A stretch of 64,000 bases of DNA from JAAYRQ01 sp035647815. Its GTDB lineage: Bacteria > Bacillota > Syntrophomonadia > Syntrophomonadales > Syntrophomonadaceae. The translations under genes were made by a program, and so were the position numbers. Under the pieces are notes generated by a model. The model saw nothing but the letters and a program-made list of their open reading frames with translations. It was not told the DNA's origin and searched no databases. The DNA lies in the NCBI GenBank assembly GCA_035647815.1, contig DASRMR010000065.1, forward strand, positions 25,163-89,162. The letters run 5' to 3'. Each line of letters begins with the position of its first letter. The stretch's first letter is position 1. Below are positions 26,011 to 34,396 of the stretch, piece by piece.

Positions 26011-26568
26011 ATGATTTCTGTTAACGATTTCAGGAATGGTGTTAGCATTGAAATGGATAATCAAGCATATACAGTAATTGAATTCCAACATGTAAAGCCC
26101 GGAAAAGGTGCTGCTTTTGTAAGGGCGAAACTAAGAAACATTAAATCAGGTGGAACCATAGAGAAAACTTTTCGTGGGGCAGAAAAAGTACCGAGAGCTC
26201 ACATAGATCACCGGGAGATGCAGTACTTATATAGAGATGGTGAAGGGTATGTTTTTATGGATAATGAATCATATGAGCAAACCACGATAACACCAGAAGC
26301 TATCGGTGAGGGAGTAAAGTGGTTACTGGAGAATATGAATATTAATGTTGTAGTATTTAAAGAGGAAATAATCGGTATTGAATTGCCTAATTTTGTGGAA
26401 TTAAAAGTAGTTGAAACAGAACCAGGGGTTAGAGGTGATACTGCTACTGGAGCAAGTAAAAATGCAACCCTGGAAACGGGTGCAGTAGTTTCGGTGCCAT
26501 TATTTATCAATACCGGAGATACTTTAAGAATAGATACTCGCGTTGGTGAATATATGGAAAGGGCATAA
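26011..26568 (+). CDS. efp: Elongation factor P
   Basis: 185 residues with KOW-like, OB and C-terminal domains; helps ribosomes through polyproline stretches. The tip loop HVKPGKGAAFVRAK contains Lys32, the site modified in many bacteria. ETATGASKNATLETG-type sequence is the family signature. CGGAGG precedes the ATG and a strong terminator follows. Confidence 0.97.
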   Translation: MISVNDFRNGVSIEMDNQAYTVIEFQHVKPGKGAAFVRAKLRNIKSGGTIEKTFRGAEKVPRAHIDHREMQYLYRDGEGYVFMDNESYEQTTITPEAIGEGVKWLLENMNINVVVFKEEIIGIELPNFVELKVVETEPGVRGDTATGASKNATLETGAVVSVPLFINTGDTLRIDTRVGEYMERA

Positions 26569-26580
26569 CTATATATTTAA

Positions 26581-26622
26581 ATGGGGGGATAAGGATTTGC
26601 TCTTATCCCCCCATTTTTTTTT
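26581..26622 (+). terminator. Strong terminator after efp
   Basis: ATGGGGGGATAAG (26581-26593) and CTTATCCCCCCAT (26602-26614) form a perfect 13-bp stem with an 8-base loop, followed by eight Ts. On the minus strand the hairpin is also followed by an AT-rich tail, so it probably also ends the convergent reductase gene. Confidence 0.95.
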
Positions 26623-26623
26623 A

Positions 26624-27793
26624 TTATAAAAGAATATCTAAATCACTGATCGGATATGCCGAACATGAATGGATATATCCATTATCCCGGTCAGATTTTC
26701 GTACATGTCCAGATAGTTCAAAAACTTTACCAGAAAGCACTTTAACCCTACATAGACTACATTCGCCTGAACGGCAACTAGTAGGAACCTGAATACCATT
26801 ACGTTCTAAGGCTATTACTAAAGGTTCGATAGCTTTGGCCGTAATAGTCTTTTCTCCTACTTGTCCACCTTTTATAGTAATAGTAAACTCGTCTTTATTA
26901 GAAACCGATTCCGGCCAACCAGGGGCAGTAGTTAGATTTTCAGTTAAATTATATATTTCTTGCCTTATCTTCCTCCTAGGAATACCTAAACTAGTCAGTT
27001 CAGGAACACAAAACTCATACATGGCAGATGGTCCACAAATGTAAAATGTTTTATCTTCTAAATCACCTAAAATTTCTTTTAATAATTTTCCATCAATCAA
27101 TCCTTTTAACCCTTCATAGTCTGAGGAAAAATCTGATATTACCAAATCATATTTGAAACTTTCATTTTTAGCAGATTTATTTAAAAGTTCCTGATGAAAA
27201 ATAGCTTCATCTAGAGAATTACTTCCATAAAAAAGATGAATATTACGATTTTCACCTTTATCTATAACTTCCTTGATCATACTCATAAATGGTGTAATTC
27301 CTGTTCCACCCGCAATAAACACTAAATCTTGCCCATGGAAAAGCGGGTTATAATAAAAACTACCTGTTGGAGAACTAGCTTCTATAATATCACCTAGTTT
27401 AACCTCATCTAACAGATAATCTGAAACAAAACCTTCCGCAATCCTTCCAATAGTAATATCGTAGTAGGCAGTCTGAGTGGGTGAAGAAGAAATACTATAA
27501 GGTCTACTAGTTCTCACCCCATTAATATCTACAAATAAATTAATATATTGACCTGCTTGAAATGGAGGTAAATAACTATCGGCTGAAACAAAACGTAAAG
27601 TCTTAGCTTTAGAAGTCTCGTTAATAATCTCAGTTACTTTTAAATCAAGTTTAGCTGGATGTATATAATCGATATATTTATCCCATATTCCTTTGTCTAA
27701 GCGGTAATCATGCCCATATTTACGACAAACTTCAATTTCTTTAAGTACTTCAGTATAACCTGCTATATCTAACCTGAAATCTTTAGTACTCAT
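26624..27793 (-). CDS. FAD/NAD(P)-binding reductase with C-terminal 2Fe-2S ferredoxin domain
   Basis: 389 residues. After a 45-residue extension of unknown role comes an FR-type FAD domain (RPYSISSSP binds FAD), an NAD(P) domain (IAGGTGITPFMSMI, YICGPSAMYEF), and a plant-type ferredoxin domain with Cys340, Cys345, Cys348 and Cys377. This is the layout of phthalate dioxygenase-reductase-like and Hmp-like electron-transfer enzymes. It passes electrons from NAD(P)H through FAD to 2Fe-2S and on to a partner. It overlaps the upstream CrtI-like FAD enzyme gene by four bases, so that enzyme is the likely partner. Confidence 0.88.
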   Translation of the reverse strand: MSTKDFRLDIAGYTEVLKEIEVCRKYGHDYRLDKGIWDKYIDYIHPAKLDLKVTEIINETSKAKTLRFVSADSYLPPFQAGQYINLFVDINGVRTSRPYSISSSPTQTAYYDITIGRIAEGFVSDYLLDEVKLGDIIEASSPTGSFYYNPLFHGQDLVFIAGGTGITPFMSMIKEVIDKGENRNIHLFYGSNSLDEAIFHQELLNKSAKNESFKYDLVISDFSSDYEGLKGLIDGKLLKEILGDLEDKTFYICGPSAMYEFCVPELTSLGIPRRKIRQEIYNLTENLTTAPGWPESVSNKDEFTITIKGGQVGEKTITAKAIEPLVIALERNGIQVPTSCRSGECSLCRVKVLSGKVFELSGHVRKSDRDNGYIHSCSAYPISDLDILL

Positions 27794-29298
27794 ATTTTCA
27801 CCCCCTGTTTTTTCATGCTTCTAATTAAGGCTTGAGCTGCAGACCCGCCTGAGATTAAAGTCGGTTGAAATCCTCCTGAGCCAACCCAAGCACCTGCGGC
27901 AAATAAACCTTCAATAGGTGTTTTAGGTTGAATAAAGAGGTTGGAATCTTTCGGATATTGATCAAACCCATAAAAAGCTCCACCGGGAGTTCCTAGGTAT
28001 CGCATATGAGTAATCGGGGTAGCTATCTCTATTTCTTCGATATGTTCCCTAAAACCAGGATGAATCTGTTCAATACGCTTAAGTATTTGTTCAGCACATT
28101 CGAATTTAGTTGCTTGGTATTGTGCAGGTGGTACTGCTAGCCAAGGTTCAGCATAGGCTAGACTAACTATAGCTACTTGGGTAGTGCCTGGTGGTGATGC
28201 TTCCGGATCTGAAACATTGTAACAAGTCATGAGAAATGCATCATTTTCGATATTTACTTTTCTAATATTAATATCTTGATTATCAGGATTGGCACTAGTA
28301 GTTACGAAATTTGTAGTTTCATTAATGCCTAATTCGTCAGCTGCACAATCTAGACCGATAAACATACTGAAAGCAGATACTCCAACAGTACTACCTTTTA
28401 GAATCTCAAACTGTTCTTCGGGCACATGTTCGGGTTCAATTAATTCAGTGTAAGTTATAACTGAAGAAGCATTAGATACTACATAATTAGCAGCTATATG
28501 CTCACCTTCTGCAGTTATTACGCCTTTAACTCGGCTTTCTTCAACTACAATTTTGTTGACTAGACAATTAAAACGAACATCCCCACCATTTTCTAAAATC
28601 TTAGCTACTAAAGCATTAGATAAAGATTGAGAACCTCCTTTAATATTAAAAGGTTTCCATTCAATATAAGAATAGATTAATGCTGCATAATCAACGAAAG
28701 CTAAATGACGGGTAGGTATTCCCATATAAGACCAGTAAGGACTTAATGCTAACTTAATCAAGGGATCGGAAAAACATTCATCTAAAAATTCCTGAGTACT
28801 TTTTAAAGCATACTCGAAGTAAAGAGGATATTTCTCCTTGGAAATCTCGGGATCTTTCAAAAAGAAAGCTTGTATTACTTGTTCGAAAAAATCATATACT
28901 AGATCTAAATATTTTTTAATACCTGCTTTTTCCGCTGGAAACTCTGCTTCTAATACTCTTATTAGTTTTTCCTTATCTGCAGGTAAAGTAATATCTAGTT
29001 CTCCAGGTAGAACAATACGATAAAGATTTTGCATCTCTATCCAATCAAGTTCTTCTACGACTCCTAAACTGCCTAAAAAGCCACGCAATGGTCCAGGTTT
29101 TTCTACAGTTCCCATTCCACTTAATTGATGCAGAGCAGTTTCAAACTCAAACCTACCTCGGTAAAAACTAGTAGCACAACCACCAGGTACATTATGTTTT
29201 TCTAATAGTAATACTTTTACCCCTTTTTGAGCTAGAGTAGCTGCAGCAGTCAGTCCACCGTTCCCTGCGCCTATTACTACAACATCATAAAGACTCAT
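27790..29298 (-). CDS. CrtI/retinol-saturase-like FAD oxidoreductase
   Basis: 502 residues. The N-terminal VVIGAGNGGLTAAATLAQKG is a Rossmann dinucleotide fold, with EKHNVPGGCATSF typical of phytoene desaturase-like enzymes, and the C-terminal GLFAAGAWVGSGGFQPTLISGG is the second FAD motif. Such enzymes desaturate, saturate or isomerise polyene or other hydrophobic substrates. No carotenoid genes (crtB, crtE) are near, so carotenoid work is unlikely. Translationally coupled to the reductase that follows; together they look like a two-component redox system for a lipid-like substrate. Confidence 0.85.
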   Translation of the reverse strand: MSLYDVVVIGAGNGGLTAAATLAQKGVKVLLLEKHNVPGGCATSFYRGRFEFETALHQLSGMGTVEKPGPLRGFLGSLGVVEELDWIEMQNLYRIVLPGELDITLPADKEKLIRVLEAEFPAEKAGIKKYLDLVYDFFEQVIQAFFLKDPEISKEKYPLYFEYALKSTQEFLDECFSDPLIKLALSPYWSYMGIPTRHLAFVDYAALIYSYIEWKPFNIKGGSQSLSNALVAKILENGGDVRFNCLVNKIVVEESRVKGVITAEGEHIAANYVVSNASSVITYTELIEPEHVPEEQFEILKGSTVGVSAFSMFIGLDCAADELGINETTNFVTTSANPDNQDINIRKVNIENDAFLMTCYNVSDPEASPPGTTQVAIVSLAYAEPWLAVPPAQYQATKFECAEQILKRIEQIHPGFREHIEEIEIATPITHMRYLGTPGGAFYGFDQYPKDSNLFIQPKTPIEGLFAAGAWVGSGGFQPTLISGGSAAQALIRSMKKQGVKI

Positions 29299-29480
29299 TA
29301 CTTATCCTCCTTTTTTAAAACTCAATAGTTTTCATTACATACTTATCTATTTAAATTCATTATCTGATAGCATGATCTACTAATTTGTATAAATACTATT
29401 TTCCTACTAGTATTATCGGTAATTATTCTTCATTAACTGACAGATATCCTCTTTTTTAGTATTTATCGGCTACCATGCGT

Positions 29481-29552
29481 GAGAGCCAAGGGGAGAGCCA
29501 AGGGGACAGGGCATCTGTCCCACAAGGGACAAGGGGACAGGCTAATTGTCCC
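29481..29552. repeat. Tandem REP-like GGGGACAGG hairpins
   Basis: GAGAGCCAAGGGGA occurs twice with a 12-base period (29481-29494, 29493-29506). CAAGGGGACAGG occurs at 29499-29510 and 29530-29541; the first copy forms GGGACAG/CTGTCCC (29503-29521) and the second GGGAC/GTCCC (29534-29552). The core CAAGGGGAC is shared with the elements at 630 and 14871, so this is one dispersed family. Confidence 0.7.
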
Positions 29553-29647
29553 ACCATATTAGTGGCAACATGAATTAATGAACCAGCCATGGTCGCATAA
29601 AAGCGGTCGTAGCAAACACAAGCCTGACAGGGCTTGTGGCTGGCAAT

Positions 29648-29749
29648 TGTAGAAAACATATTGTATTTAATAAAATGAATGAAGAAGATAAAACAGTTAT
29701 TATATATCTAATAGTTGATGGAAGAAGAGAACATAAGAATTTAAAATAA
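29648..29749 (+). pseudogene. Remnant of RelE/ParE-family toxin (C-terminus)
   Basis: This frame reads CRKHIVFNKMNEEDKTVIIY then LIVDGRREHKNLK and a stop. It resembles the final beta-strands of RelE/ParE or plasmid-stabilisation toxins, which typically end in a YRIVHGRRD-like motif. The frame is closed by TGA at 29579 and has no ribosome binding site or antitoxin, so only the C-terminal third seems preserved. The call is by pattern and may be wrong. Confidence 0.4.
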
Positions 29750-29881
29750 TTAAGCTAAATACATCATAGATAGAAATATTTGTGATGTATTTTGTATTCT
29801 CGGCATGGGTAACAATTTAATGTAGCCAATCTAGATAAATATTTATATAAATGATATAACATTTTTAGGAGGTAGCATGAA

Positions 29882-30784
29882 ATGACTTTAAAACCTAGTT
29901 ACATAAAATTATTAGAGAAGGGAGATTTACTTAAAAAGGTAAAAGAAGCTCAAAAACATATTACCAATTGTAATCTATGTCCCCATGAATGTGGTGTAAA
30001 TCGGCAAGAAGAAGTAGGGATTTGTCAAGGAAACCATAGGGCTATAGTAGCAAGTTATGGATCACATTTAGGGGAAGAAAAGGTTTTGGTAGGCTATGAA
30101 GGCTCTGGAACAATATTTTTTGGATATTGTAATCTGAGCTGTGTTTTTTGCCAAAACTATGAAATAAGTTCTTATGGTGCAGGGGATATAGTCAGCAATG
30201 AAAAGTTAGCAGATATTATGCTCTCATTGCAAAATCATTATGGTTGCCATAATGTAAATCTAGTTACTCCTACTCATTATGTGCCTAATATATTAGAAGC
30301 TATTTATTTAGCTGCTCAAAAAGGATTGAAGCTTCCTATTGTATATAATACTGGCGGTTATGAAAGTGTAGATACTTTAAAGATTTTAGAAGGAGTAATA
30401 GATATTTATATGCCAGATTTTAAATATAGTTTTACTGAATCAGGAAAAAGGTATTCTAAGGTATCAGATTATCCTAAGAGGGCTAAAGAAGCTTTAAGAG
30501 AGATGGATAGGCAAGTTGGTGGACTTAAAACAGATAATAGAGGTATAGCCTATAAAGGTTTATTGATCAGACATTTAATGTTGCCGGGTGGGTTGGCTGA
30601 GACTAAGGAAGTCTTAGAATTTATTAAAGAAGAATTATCCTCAGATGTTTTAGTAAATCTGATGAATCAATATACTCCTAATTATAAGGCTTTTGAGTAT
30701 AAAGAAATAGCAAACAGATTAAATTTTATGGAATATAAACAAGCTTATAAGTATGGGGGAAAGTTAGGATTGAGATTAGATTAA
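29882..30784 (+). CDS. Radical SAM protein, PflA-like (COG1313 type)
   Basis: 300 residues. The radical SAM cluster motif is Cys83-x3-Cys87-x2-Cys90 (YCNLSCVFCQNY). Upstream, Cys30, Cys33, Cys37 and Cys48 (CNLCPHEC...GICQG) could hold an additional metal site typical of this subfamily. NLVTPTHYVP and YNTGGYES are family stretches. These proteins are annotated as pyruvate formate-lyase activating enzyme homologues, but no glycyl radical enzyme gene lies nearby and the target is unknown. AGGAGG precedes ATG 29882. Confidence 0.88.
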   Translation: MTLKPSYIKLLEKGDLLKKVKEAQKHITNCNLCPHECGVNRQEEVGICQGNHRAIVASYGSHLGEEKVLVGYEGSGTIFFGYCNLSCVFCQNYEISSYGAGDIVSNEKLADIMLSLQNHYGCHNVNLVTPTHYVPNILEAIYLAAQKGLKLPIVYNTGGYESVDTLKILEGVIDIYMPDFKYSFTESGKRYSKVSDYPKRAKEALREMDRQVGGLKTDNRGIAYKGLLIRHLMLPGGLAETKEVLEFIKEELSSDVLVNLMNQYTPNYKAFEYKEIANRLNFMEYKQAYKYGGKLGLRLD

Positions 30785-30793
30785 AGTTTTCAA

Positions 30794-30842
30794 GCGGAGC
30801 ATGAATTCTCCGCTACGAAATGAATGAATCCTCCGCTACGAA
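30794..30842. repeat. Dispersed repeat with ATGAATTC core and GCTACGAA tail
   Basis: GCGGAG (30794-30799) and CTCCGC (30808-30813) form a hairpin around an ATGAATT core, followed by TACGAA; CTCCGCTACGAA recurs at 30831-30842. The arm-ATGAATTC-arm-GCTAC design recurs at 14914-14937 with different arms, which points to a mobile or REP-like family rather than a simple terminator. Confidence 0.5.
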
Positions 30843-30854
30843 TAGAAATGATTC

Positions 30855-30891
30855 ATCACCTAGTAAAACTGTAAAAAGTCTAGGTGATTTT
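30855..30891 (+). terminator. Probable terminator before spoIIIA operon
   Basis: ATCACCTAG (30855-30863) and CTAGGTGAT (30880-30888) form a perfect 9-bp stem with a 16-base loop, followed by a short TTTTG tail. It would end the radical SAM transcript and insulate spoIIIAA. Confidence 0.65.
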
Positions 30892-30984
30892 GTGCATTTC
30901 TGTTTTCCTATTTATATATTTCTTAGGTAAATGGAATATTTTAGCCCGTTTAACAATATCTATTAAGAGCAAGGTGGTGATTAA

Positions 30985-31953
30985 GTGAACCTATTAGATA
31001 GTTCGATTATTGAAAGGGAGATTATTCCTTATTTATCACCCGCCATTAAATCGATATTACATAATGCCCAAGCTAATTTTTATGATGGTTTGGAAGAAAT
31101 AAGACTCCGGGTGCAAAAACCTTTAGTACTTAAAATAGGGGATATTGATTTCACCGTGAATGCTAATGGAAGGATCACTAGTAATCTTGAACAAGGTTAC
31201 ATAATCACCGAAGAGGATATTTTGCGTACTATTGCTACTATTAGTGATAATTCTTTGTACGCTTTTGAGGAAGAAATAAAGCAGGGTTTTATAACTATAC
31301 CTGGAGGGCACCGGGTTGGTTTAGCTGGGCAAGTAATAGTAGATGGATATGATATTAAAACTATTAAAGATTTTTCGGGAATTTGCCTTAGGGTAGCACG
31401 AGAGAGAAAAGGTTGTGCTAGCTCATTATTAAAAAAAGTTTGGAACAAGAAAGGACAGGTTAACAGCACATTAATAATATCACCTCCACGCTGCGGAAAA
31501 ACCACTATTTTAAGAGATCTGGCTCGTTTATTATCTACTGGCAGTTCTGAATATAGTCCACAAAATGTAGTAATAGTTGATGAAAGATCGGAATTAGCTG
31601 GAAGTTATAGAGGGGTATCTCAATTAGATGTTGGTATTAGAACTGATGTTTTAGATTCTTGCCCTAAGGCCTTAGGGATGATAATGGCTATTCGTTCTTT
31701 ATCACCACAAATAATAATTACTGATGAAATTGGTCATGAAAAAGATGTGGAAGCTATTTATGAGTGCGCCAATGCTGGGGTAGCAGTTATAACCACAATT
31801 CATGCTCGCAATATTGAGGAGCTAAAGGCAAGGCCTTTAATAAATAATCTTATAGAAATGGGTCTGTTCAATATTGGTATAGTTTTATCTCGCCGTAAAG
31901 GGCCGGGAACGGTAGAAGAAATAGTTAAGTGGGGTGCGAATATTGTCGTTTAA
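30985..31953 (+). CDS. spoIIIAA: Stage III sporulation protein AA (ATPase)
   Basis: 322 residues, cytoplasmic secretion-type ATPase of the mother cell-forespore feeding channel. IEEIRLRVQKPL-type N-terminus, Walker A PPRCGKTT (about 167-174), Walker B region NVVIVDERSE, then TDEIG and TTIHA in the His-box area. GTG start with AAGGTGGTGA upstream. First of eight consecutive spoIIIA genes, probably transcribed from a sigma-E promoter that I could not identify with confidence. Confidence 0.96.
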   Translation: MNLLDSSIIEREIIPYLSPAIKSILHNAQANFYDGLEEIRLRVQKPLVLKIGDIDFTVNANGRITSNLEQGYIITEEDILRTIATISDNSLYAFEEEIKQGFITIPGGHRVGLAGQVIVDGYDIKTIKDFSGICLRVARERKGCASSLLKKVWNKKGQVNSTLIISPPRCGKTTILRDLARLLSTGSSEYSPQNVVIVDERSELAGSYRGVSQLDVGIRTDVLDSCPKALGMIMAIRSLSPQIIITDEIGHEKDVEAIYECANAGVAVITTIHARNIEELKARPLINNLIEMGLFNIGIVLSRRKGPGTVEEIVKWGANIVV

Positions 31954-32464
31954 GTTGATAGGCATAGCATTAGTAATTGGCGGGTTTGGGCTTTGGGGAT
32001 TATTAGGTGCTAAAAGGATTGAAAAACGAGTAAAACAATTAAAAAACTTACGACTTGCTATAGGGTTTTTGGAAAAAGAGATTACATATAATTACACTCC
32101 ACTTACTCATGCTATGGAAAGAACATATAACTTTAGTCCCAAACCAATCAACATTATATTTAATGAATGTGCCTCACTATTAAGAGATAAGGATGGAATT
32201 ACAGGTGATGAGGCTTGGAGTAAAGCGATAAGAAAATCGGCCCATCATTTAGATCTTAAACCTGAAGATTTAGATTTAATCCTAACTGCTTCTAATCAGT
32301 TAGGGATGTCAGATGTTAATGAACAAAGAAAGTTTTTCGTTTTTATCCAACAGGAACTTAAGATTCAAGAAGATAAAGCGGTTGAGGATGTTACTTCTAA
32401 TCAAAAGCTATGGTCTTATGGAGGTTTCATATTAGGGCTCATAGTTGTCATATTAATAATTTAG
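31934..32464 (+). CDS. spoIIIAB: Stage III sporulation protein AB
   Basis: 176 residues, GspF/PilC-like membrane protein: one N-terminal helix (about 7-26), a helical soluble domain with FLEKEITYNYTPLTHAM, and a C-terminal membrane helix (about 158-175). GTG 31934 overlaps the end of spoIIIAA by 20 bases; TTG 31943 is an alternative start. Component of the channel's mother-cell side. Confidence 0.93.
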   Translation: MRILSFKLIGIALVIGGFGLWGLLGAKRIEKRVKQLKNLRLAIGFLEKEITYNYTPLTHAMERTYNFSPKPINIIFNECASLLRDKDGITGDEAWSKAIRKSAHHLDLKPEDLDLILTASNQLGMSDVNEQRKFFVFIQQELKIQEDKAVEDVTSNQKLWSYGGFILGLIVVILII

Positions 32465-32505
32465 TTTTCCAAATTCGTATTCTTTTTATAGGGGGTTGAT
32501 GGTGA

Positions 32506-32703
32506 ATGATGGATGTTGACATTATTTTCAGGATTGCTGGAATAGGAATATTAATTTCGATATTATCTATTGTTTTAAAACAGGCTCATAAGGAAGAACA
32601 AGCTGAGATGTTAACTTTAGCTGGAGTAGTAGTAGTTCTAATCATAGTAGTACAACTCATGAACCAATTATTTACCGTAGTAAGGTCAGTTTTTAATTTA
32701 TAA
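32506..32703 (+). CDS. spoIIIAC: Stage III sporulation protein AC
   Basis: 65 residues with two membrane helices and the conserved VDIIFRIAGIGILISILSIVL and AGVVVVLIIVVQLMN. Typical length for SpoIIIAC, which sits in the mother cell membrane next to SpoIIIAD and AE. GGGGGTTGATGGTG upstream gives the ribosome binding site. Confidence 0.95.
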   Translation: MMDVDIIFRIAGIGILISILSIVLKQAHKEEQAEMLTLAGVVVVLIIVVQLMNQLFTVVRSVFNL

Positions 32704-32742
32704 AGCTACTAACGAATTTTAGCCAAAAGGGGTGCTTAGTTA

Positions 32743-33132
32743 GTGGAAATTGCTCAAATAGTGGGACTAGCCTTAGTTACAACTATACTCTTATTAATCC
32801 TTAGGCAAGAAAAGCCAGTTATGGCTGTACTCTTGAGCATTGTATTTAGCATTATAATTTTTACTTTAATGATGGGGAAGATGGCTTCTATAATCAATGT
32901 AATGAAAGAGCTGACTAGAAGAGCAGAGATAAACTATTTTTTCCTAGCTACAATTTTAAAAATATTAGGCATAGCTTATCTGGGGGAATTTGCTGCTGCT
33001 ATATGTAATGATGCAGGCGAAGAAGCGGTAGCTAAAAAAGTTGAATTTGCTTCTAAAATTATAATTGCTGTTTTAACTTTACCTATTATGATTGCTATTC
33101 TCGAATCTTTAATAGATTTAATGCCGGGATAA
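32743..33132 (+). CDS. spoIIIAD: Stage III sporulation protein AD
   Basis: 129 residues, three to four membrane helices; IVGLALVTTILLLILRQEKP and LGEFAAAICNDAGE are SpoIIIAD hallmarks. GTG start with AAGGGG upstream. Related in sequence to SpoIIIAC, suggesting old duplication. Confidence 0.95.
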   Translation: MEIAQIVGLALVTTILLLILRQEKPVMAVLLSIVFSIIIFTLMMGKMASIINVMKELTRRAEINYFFLATILKILGIAYLGEFAAAICNDAGEEAVAKKVEFASKIIIAVLTLPIMIAILESLIDLMPG

Positions 33133-33158
33133 TATAAGGTGTATGGGGTGTATTAATA

Positions 33159-34379
33159 ATGGTAGATAAAGGAGCAAGAACTTACAGAACTCACTTACCA
33201 CTACCCCTGATTTGCGGATTGCTGATTACATTAATTTTAAGTCTTTTGTTATTAAATTGTAGTCCAGTTCTTGCTGTAGATGATGCTGAACCAGATTTTT
33301 CGTGGCAAGAAACTATGTCTAATCTAGATTTAGAAATGTTGGAAAGTTATAAACAAAATATAGATGGTGAGGTTAATAATTATTTAGAACATAAACCGAT
33401 TAAGGAATGGTTTATTGATTTTGTAAAAGGTGATTGGCAATTTGATTTGCAAGAAGTTGTGCAAAATATAATTAGTTACTTCTTCAAGGAAGTTATAGCT
33501 AATTCGGGTCTTTTAGGGAAAATCTTAATACTTTCAGTATTAGCTGCATTGTTAATAAATTTACAGACGGCTTTTGCTTCCAGTGTGGCTAGAGTTTCAT
33601 ATTTAGCCTGCTTTTTAGCTTTATGTGCCATTGCTTTAGGATCTTTTAAAATTGTTTTACAAATTGGTCAGAATACTATCGATACTATGGTCGGCTTTAT
33701 GATTGGAATGTTGCCCCAGATGCTCGTGTTAGTTGCCGGACTAGGTAATATTAATAGCTCTGTAATGCTTTTTCCCATATTAATGACGACTGCTACTGCT
33801 TTTGCTAATGCTATTAAAAATATAGTTTTTCCTCTAATAATCATGTCTGCGATTTTACATATGGTTAACCATATGTCAGAGACTATAAAGGTGGAAAGAT
33901 TAGCTAGTTTTTTTGCTAAAACGGCTCAAGTATCTTTAGGTTTTTTCTTGACCGTTTTTGTAGGGATTGTAAGCCTTAGAGCTTTGTATGCCTCGGTACT
34001 TGACAAGGTTACATTGAGGACTACTAGGTTTATTACTGATAATGCTATTCCTGTAGTAGGTAAAATGTTCTCTGACACGATTGAGATTGCAGCTGGTTAT
34101 GTAGTAATGCTCAAACAAGCTTTAGGTATATTCGGAGTGGTGATAGTCTTTGGTATAATTATTTTCCCATTACTAAAAATAGCTGCTATTGCTTTAATTT
34201 ACAAGATTACTGCTGCTATTGCTGAGCCCTTAGGTGATGCCAGAACTGCAGCTATTTTAGAAACTATGAGTGTTCACCTCTTTCTAATGTTAGCAGCTGT
34301 TGCTGCAGTAGGTTTAATGTTTTTTATAATGATAGCTATTATAGCAGCCATGTCCAATAGTGCCATTATGATGAAATAG
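33159..34379 (+). CDS. spoIIIAE: Stage III sporulation protein AE
   Basis: 406 residues: an N-terminal signal-like segment ending near LLNCSPVLAVDDAEP, then a soluble stretch and about seven to eight membrane helices in the C-terminal two thirds (from residue 120). The AxA-like AVDD site may be cleaved; a cysteine nearby makes lipidation possible but the lipobox is poor. Largest membrane part of the SpoIIIA complex. Confidence 0.95.
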   Translation: MVDKGARTYRTHLPLPLICGLLITLILSLLLLNCSPVLAVDDAEPDFSWQETMSNLDLEMLESYKQNIDGEVNNYLEHKPIKEWFIDFVKGDWQFDLQEVVQNIISYFFKEVIANSGLLGKILILSVLAALLINLQTAFASSVARVSYLACFLALCAIALGSFKIVLQIGQNTIDTMVGFMIGMLPQMLVLVAGLGNINSSVMLFPILMTTATAFANAIKNIVFPLIIMSAILHMVNHMSETIKVERLASFFAKTAQVSLGFFLTVFVGIVSLRALYASVLDKVTLRTTRFITDNAIPVVGKMFSDTIEIAAGYVVMLKQALGIFGVVIVFGIIIFPLLKIAAIALIYKITAAIAEPLGDARTAAILETMSVHLFLMLAAVAAVGLMFFIMIAIIAAMSNSAIMMK

Positions 34380-34396
34380 ACTTATCGAGGTAAGGG

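Larger units (their letters stand above)
29299..29881. other. Gene-poor gap with repeats and a toxin remnant
   Basis: No intact gene was found in these 583 bases. The left part is AT-rich upstream sequence of the minus-strand CrtI-like gene (its AGGAGG-type site is near 29305). It then holds tandem GGGGACAGG hairpins (29481-29552), a perfect hairpin CACAAGCC/GGCTTGTG (29617-29638), and a RelE/ParE-like C-terminal remnant (29648-29749). The last 130 bases are AT-rich and likely hold the promoter of the radical SAM gene. Confidence 0.7.

Noticed and set aside
29456..29659. 67-codon minus-strand frame over the GGGGACAGG repeats
   Set aside because: It is made of repeat sequence and has no ribosome binding site.
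30934..30961. Sigma-E promoter before spoIIIAA (GAATATTT and CAATATCT)
   Set aside because: The -35-like part is fair, but the -10 matches only about half of the consensus and the spacing is short.
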